The position numbers were made by a program, and so were the translations under genes. Of a DNA stretch of 64,000 nt, positions 60,830-64,000 are shown one piece after another. Below the pieces are notes generated by a model. It was not told the DNA's origin. It saw only the letters and a list, made by a program, of their open reading frames with translations, and searched no databases. Source of the stretch: Marimonas arenosa. GTDB lineage: Bacteria; Pseudomonadota; Alphaproteobacteria; Rhodobacterales; Rhodobacteraceae. The DNA lies in contig NZ_JANHAX010000001.1 of assembly GCF_030848945.1 (NCBI RefSeq), positions 124,001-188,000 on the forward strand, read 5' to 3'. Every line of letters begins with the position of its first letter. Within the stretch, counting starts at the first letter, position 1.

Positions 60830-62164
60830 ATGGCAAAAGCCATGAAAATCGCGATCATCGACGACGAGCAGGACATGCGGCAGTCGATCTCCCAGTGGCT
60901 GGCATTGTCGGGGTATGATACCGAAACCTTTTCCAGCGCCGAGGACGCGCTGAAGTCGCTGGGGCCGGACTACCCAGGCATCGTGATCTCGGACATCAAG
61001 ATGCCCGGCATGGACGGGATGCAGTTTCTCAAGAAACTGATGGGCACCGACAGCGCCCTGCCGGTGATCATGATCACCGGTCACGGCGACGTGCCGATGG
61101 CGGTCGAGGCGATGCGCGTGGGGGCCTTCGATTTCCTGGAAAAGCCGTTCAATCCCGACCGGATGAGCGAGCTGGCCAAGAAAGCCACCAATGCCCGGCG
61201 TCTGACGCTCGACAACCGCCAGCTGCGCAAGGAGCTGTCCGATGGCGGCCAGCTGATGAAAAAGCTCATTGGCCAGAGTCCGGTGATGGAACGGCTGCGC
61301 GAGGATATCCTCGATCTCGGCCAGGCCGACGGCCATGTGCTGATCGACGGCGAGACCGGCACCGGTAAGACACTGGTGGCGCATGCGCTGCACGCGGTCG
61401 GCGCGCGCGCGGGCAAGAAATTCGTGTTGATCTCCTGCTCGGCTTACGAGGAAGACGCGCTGACCAAGCGGCTGTTCGGGCCGATGCAGCCCGAAGACAG
61501 CCAACTGCCGGCAGTCGAGGAAGCGCGTGGCGGCACGCTGGTGCTCGAGGATATCGAGACGCTGAGCGAGTCGATGCAAGGCAAGTTGCTGAGCTTCATC
61601 AATGACGAGGGCACGCCGCCCGAAACCCGCATCATCGCCATTTCCAACCTGCAGGAGCAGGGAAAAACCTGTGAGGATGCGCTGCGCCCCGATCTGTTCT
61701 ATCGCCTGGCGGCGCTGCGCATCACCGTGCCGCCGCTGCGCCAGCGCGGTGAAGACATCCTGATGCTTTTCACCCGTCTCAGCGAGCAGTTCGCCGAGGA
61801 ATACGGCTGTGACGCGCCGAAGGTCAGCGCCCAGGAAGCGGCGCAGCTGCTGCAGGCGCCGTGGCCGGGCAATGTCCGCCAGCTGATCAACGTCGCCGAG
61901 CGCGCGGTGCTGCAATCGCGGCGCGGCTCGGGCTCGATCGCGTCGCTTTTGATGAGCGACCACGAAGAAATGCAGCCGGTGATGACCACAGAGGGCAAGC
62001 CGCTGAAGGAATATGTCGAAGCCTTCGAGCGGATGCTGATCGACAACACCATGCGACGCCACAAGGGCTCGATCGCATCGGTCATGGACGAGCTCTGCCT
62101 GCCGCGCCGGACGCTGAATGAGAAGATGGCGAAATACGGCCTGCAGCGGGCGGACTATCTGTAG
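60830..62164 (+). CDS. dctD: DctD-like response regulator lacking the GAFTGA loop
   Basis: 444 residues from ATG 60830. A receiver with Asp55 (ISDIKMPG), a AAA+ domain with Walker A at 174-181 (GETGTGKT), and a Fis-type helix-turn-helix at the C-terminus. In sigma-54 activators, FG is followed by HEKGAFTGA; here residues 216-235 go from FG straight to PMQPEDSQLPAVEEARGG, about five residues shorter. Walker B is altered to GGTLVLEDI. It therefore probably does not drive sigma-54. Rhodobacter NtrC, which lacks the loop and acts with sigma-70, is a precedent. Confidence 0.88.
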   Translation: MAKAMKIAIIDDEQDMRQSISQWLALSGYDTETFSSAEDALKSLGPDYPGIVISDIKMPGMDGMQFLKKLMGTDSALPVIMITGHGDVPMAVEAMRVGAFDFLEKPFNPDRMSELAKKATNARRLTLDNRQLRKELSDGGQLMKKLIGQSPVMERLREDILDLGQADGHVLIDGETGTGKTLVAHALHAVGARAGKKFVLISCSAYEEDALTKRLFGPMQPEDSQLPAVEEARGGTLVLEDIETLSESMQGKLLSFINDEGTPPETRIIAISNLQEQGKTCEDALRPDLFYRLAALRITVPPLRQRGEDILMLFTRLSEQFAEEYGCDAPKVSAQEAAQLLQAPWPGNVRQLINVAERAVLQSRRGSGSIASLLMSDHEEMQPVMTTEGKPLKEYVEAFERMLIDNTMRRHKGSIASVMDELCLPRRTLNEKMAKYGLQRADYL

Positions 62165-62197
62165 TCCGGCGGCGCCGCGGCAAGGCGCGCCGCGCGG

Positions 62198-63037
62198 TCA
62201 GGCCATGGCCGCGAGCAGCGGTTCGATGTCGATCTGTTGCGACAGGAAGAGGAAATTGCCGCGTGGCCGATCGCGCGGATCAGCGCGCATCGCCGCGTCG
62301 AGCGCGTCGCCGTCCATGCGCATCGGGTCCGGACCGATACTCCAGACTTGATAGCCGGCCTCAAGGAACATCTCGAAAGTGGCGCGGTAATCGGTGTTCT
62401 CCACCAGCGCGCCATCGCGGTTGATGGTGGAGCCGGTGATCTCGACAATCCAGCTGTTGTGCGCGCAGTCGGCGACGTGACGCGCCGCGCCGCGCAGGGC
62501 GAAATACTCGAACCCTTCGACATCTACGAGAAACAGCGTTTGGCCGGCGATATCGGGCACCACGTCATCGATCCGCACGACCGGCGTCTTCTGGTTGAGC
62601 GAGGCGGGTTTGCGGCTGTTGGCCGTCAGCGTGGCACCGGAAAAGGCACCGGTGATGGTGGCGACGGCGTTTTCATCACCCGCCGCCGCGTGGATCAGCA
62701 GCGTGCCACGATCGAAATCGTTTTGCGTCAGATTGTCGAGCAGCATGTGAAAATTCGCGTCGATCGGTTCGAAGGCGATGGCGGCGACGCCGGCGCTGCG
62801 CGCCAGGCAGGTGAAATAGCCGTAATGCGCCCCGACGTTCACGAACCGGTCGGCGCCAGACAGGAGTTTGTGGACGAGACGACGCTCGCGTGCCTCCCAG
62901 TCAGCGCTGAACTGGATCGGGATCCCCTTGTAGAGAAACCCGTCGGCGGTGCGCTGAAAGGGTTTGGCAAGGCGCCGGTTTTCGATGCGGCGGTCATTCA
63001 GAACCCGAAGACGCTCGGTCAGGGACGGTTTGGGCAT
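62198..63037 (-). CDS. FkbM family methyltransferase
   Basis: 279 residues from the ATG at 63035-63037. The SAM-binding segment is VNVGAHYGYFTCLAR, followed by FEPIDANFHMLLDN and the FkbM-type VRIDDV and LVDVEGFEYFAL. Such enzymes O-methylate sugars or other small molecules; the substrate here is not known. The frame extends to 63286 but lies in the rne leader. It is divergent from rne. Confidence 0.83.
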   Translation of the reverse strand: MPKPSLTERLRVLNDRRIENRRLAKPFQRTADGFLYKGIPIQFSADWEARERRLVHKLLSGADRFVNVGAHYGYFTCLARSAGVAAIAFEPIDANFHMLLDNLTQNDFDRGTLLIHAAAGDENAVATITGAFSGATLTANSRKPASLNQKTPVVRIDDVVPDIAGQTLFLVDVEGFEYFALRGAARHVADCAHNSWIVEITGSTINRDGALVENTDYRATFEMFLEAGYQVWSIGPDPMRMDGDALDAAMRADPRDRPRGNFLFLSQQIDIEPLLAAMA

Positions 63038-63605
63038 CGCTCTTCCTGCTGCGTGACTTGTCCCGGACAGGAACCTGCATCGACCGGGCCGGAATAGACG
63101 TCGTTTACAGTCTGGCCGGGAAAAATGGAACGGTCTTTTCCTTACTGGCAACAGCACGGCAGCCGGAAGCAAGGGGCCGGAGAGGGTGACAAAATCGGGC
63201 CGTGGGCTTTTTGGCATTGTCATACCCCTGTTCCAGACCTTATGTAGATAGGACGGCTTTCGGCGCTTTACGGGCGTCGACCGCATGAGTTTCGCTGTCA
63301 GGAAAAGGGGTTACGGATCTACCGGCCCGATTCCGGACAGGCTGATTAGGCCCCGCACGGGGCTGCAAGATGGCCCGCCACCCCCACAGACGGGGTGCTC
63401 CGGGCTCCCTGAACGGGCGCCGGCTGGCCCTTTGGTCCTGGCGTCGGAGAAGAACCGCGATGAAGCGCGCGCAATCACTGAGTGCACGAGCAGGTGGCGA
63501 GACCGCCCGGCTCTGCCGCGCGTCCGACATTGCCCGAAACAGACACAACGCTTTGCCGGCCGCGCCCCCCGGGCGGGCGGGCTTGGCGTCGTGCACATGG
63601 AAAAT
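63038..63605 (+). promoter_or_regulatory. Divergent fkbM/rne gap with candidate rne promoter and structured leader
   Basis: 568 bases without a gene. A promoter-like pair is TTGTCA at 63217-63222 and TATGTA at 63241-63246 (18-base spacing) reading toward rne. The following leader of about 350 bases holds hairpins, for instance GCCCCG/CGGGGC at 63350-63363 and CACCCC/GGGGTG nearby. RNase E genes in other bacteria have long autoregulatory leaders cleaved by RNase E, and this fits that pattern. Confidence 0.5.
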
Positions 63606-64000
63606 ATGGCTAAGAAAATGCTTATCGATGCCACCCACGCGGAAGAGACCCGCGTCGTGGTGGTGGACGGAAACAAGGTCGAAGAGTTCGACTTCGAATC
63701 CGAAAACAAACGCCAGCTTGCCGGCAATATCTATCTAGCGAAAGTCACCCGCGTGGAGCCCTCGCTCCAGGCGGCCTTCGTCGATTACGGTGGCAATCGC
63801 CACGGCTTCCTGGCGTTCTCGGAAATCCATCCCGACTACTATCAGATCCCGGTTGCCGACCGTGAAAAGCTGATGGAGGAAGAGCGCGCTTATGCCGAGG
63901 CGCTGCGCGCGCGCGAGGAAGAGGAAGAGAGAAAGCCGTCGCGGTCGCGCCGGCGACGGTCGTCGTCGAAAGCGGCCACAGCCGACAACGGCGATGCCGT
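63606..64000 (+). CDS. rne: Ribonuclease E/G (partial, N-terminal part only)
   Basis: The first 131 codons are visible and the frame is open at the window edge. The N-terminus has AKKMLIDATHAEETRV, and the S1 domain begins with GNIYLAKVTRVEPSLQAAFVDYGG and HGFLAFSEIHPDYY. After residue 85 an inserted Glu/Arg-rich stretch begins (ALRAREEEEERKPSRSRR), as in alphaproteobacterial RNase E. RNase E is the main endonuclease of mRNA decay. Confidence 0.94.
   Translation, partial: MAKKMLIDATHAEETRVVVVDGNKVEEFDFESENKRQLAGNIYLAKVTRVEPSLQAAFVDYGGNRHGFLAFSEIHPDYYQIPVADREKLMEEERAYAEALRAREEEEERKPSRSRRRRSSSKAATADNGDA

Overview
The window is a GC-rich chromosomal segment of an alphaproteobacterium, most probably Rhodobacteraceae (Roseobacter group). 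The evidence is the gene content: a CckA hybrid kinase, the F1 zeta inhibitor family (DUF1476), OlsB, an acyltransferase for ornithine lipids, the order argS-SPOR-nagZ-scpA-scpB, the order rpmF-plsX-fabH-ihfA-merR, LexA boxes of the GTTC-N7-GTTC type, and a corrinoid methyl-transfer set made of separate proteins. No rRNA, insertion sequence, prophage, plasmid-origin or CRISPR signature was seen. About 65 protein genes and three tRNAs (Gly-CCC, Pro-GGG and one CAU tRNA) are supported. The genes at both ends (an MBL-fold hydrolase and rne) run off the window.

Layout. 1-9.2 kb: MBL hydrolase, EnvZ-type kinase, tRNA-Gly, GT87-like membrane enzyme, DUF2235 hydrolase, CPBP-like membrane protein with cupin, an orphan protein, and a RamA-like [2Fe-2S]/ASKHA reactivase. 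9.4-20.5 kb: ureohydrolase, guaB, rsmB, cckA, sulfotransferase-like gene, recA and alaS. 20.5-30.5 kb: small genes, a membrane-anchored LuxR-type regulator with two secreted low-complexity proteins, typA and argS divergent, then SPOR-nagZ-scpA-scpB. 30.5-41.9 kb: dCTP deaminase, tRNA-Pro, merR, ihfA, fabH-plsX-rpmF-yceD, bamE, olsB, an ABC-F ATPase, an SDR, an AbrB-type membrane protein and the CAU tRNA. 42-47.8 kb: purMN, rnd, a lipoprotein, sufE, DUF1638, a small membrane protein and a corrinoid protein. 48-53.2 kb: SOS-boxed radical SAM gene, secreted proteins including a possible caspase-fold peptidase with a partner, homocysteine methyltransferase and DUF1476. 53.4-64 kb: purC, purS, three unrelated genes, purQ, an unknown 530-residue protein, dctBD, an FkbM methyltransferase and the start of rne.

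How the genes work together. Purine synthesis is spread over guaB, purMN, purCS and purQ; purL is not here. The homocysteine methyltransferase, corrinoid protein, DUF1638 protein and RamA-like reactivase fit a split B12-dependent methionine synthase. RamA and the homocysteine methyltransferase both end in Arg-rich tails, while the corrinoid protein starts with a strongly acidic segment, which suggests charge-based docking. recA and the radical SAM gene both carry LexA-like boxes.

The points most worth following are the secreted His-Gly/Cys protein with its partner, the SOS-boxed radical SAM gene, the DctD-like regulator without its GAFTGA loop, the charged-tail corrinoid system, and a family of short intergenic repeats.
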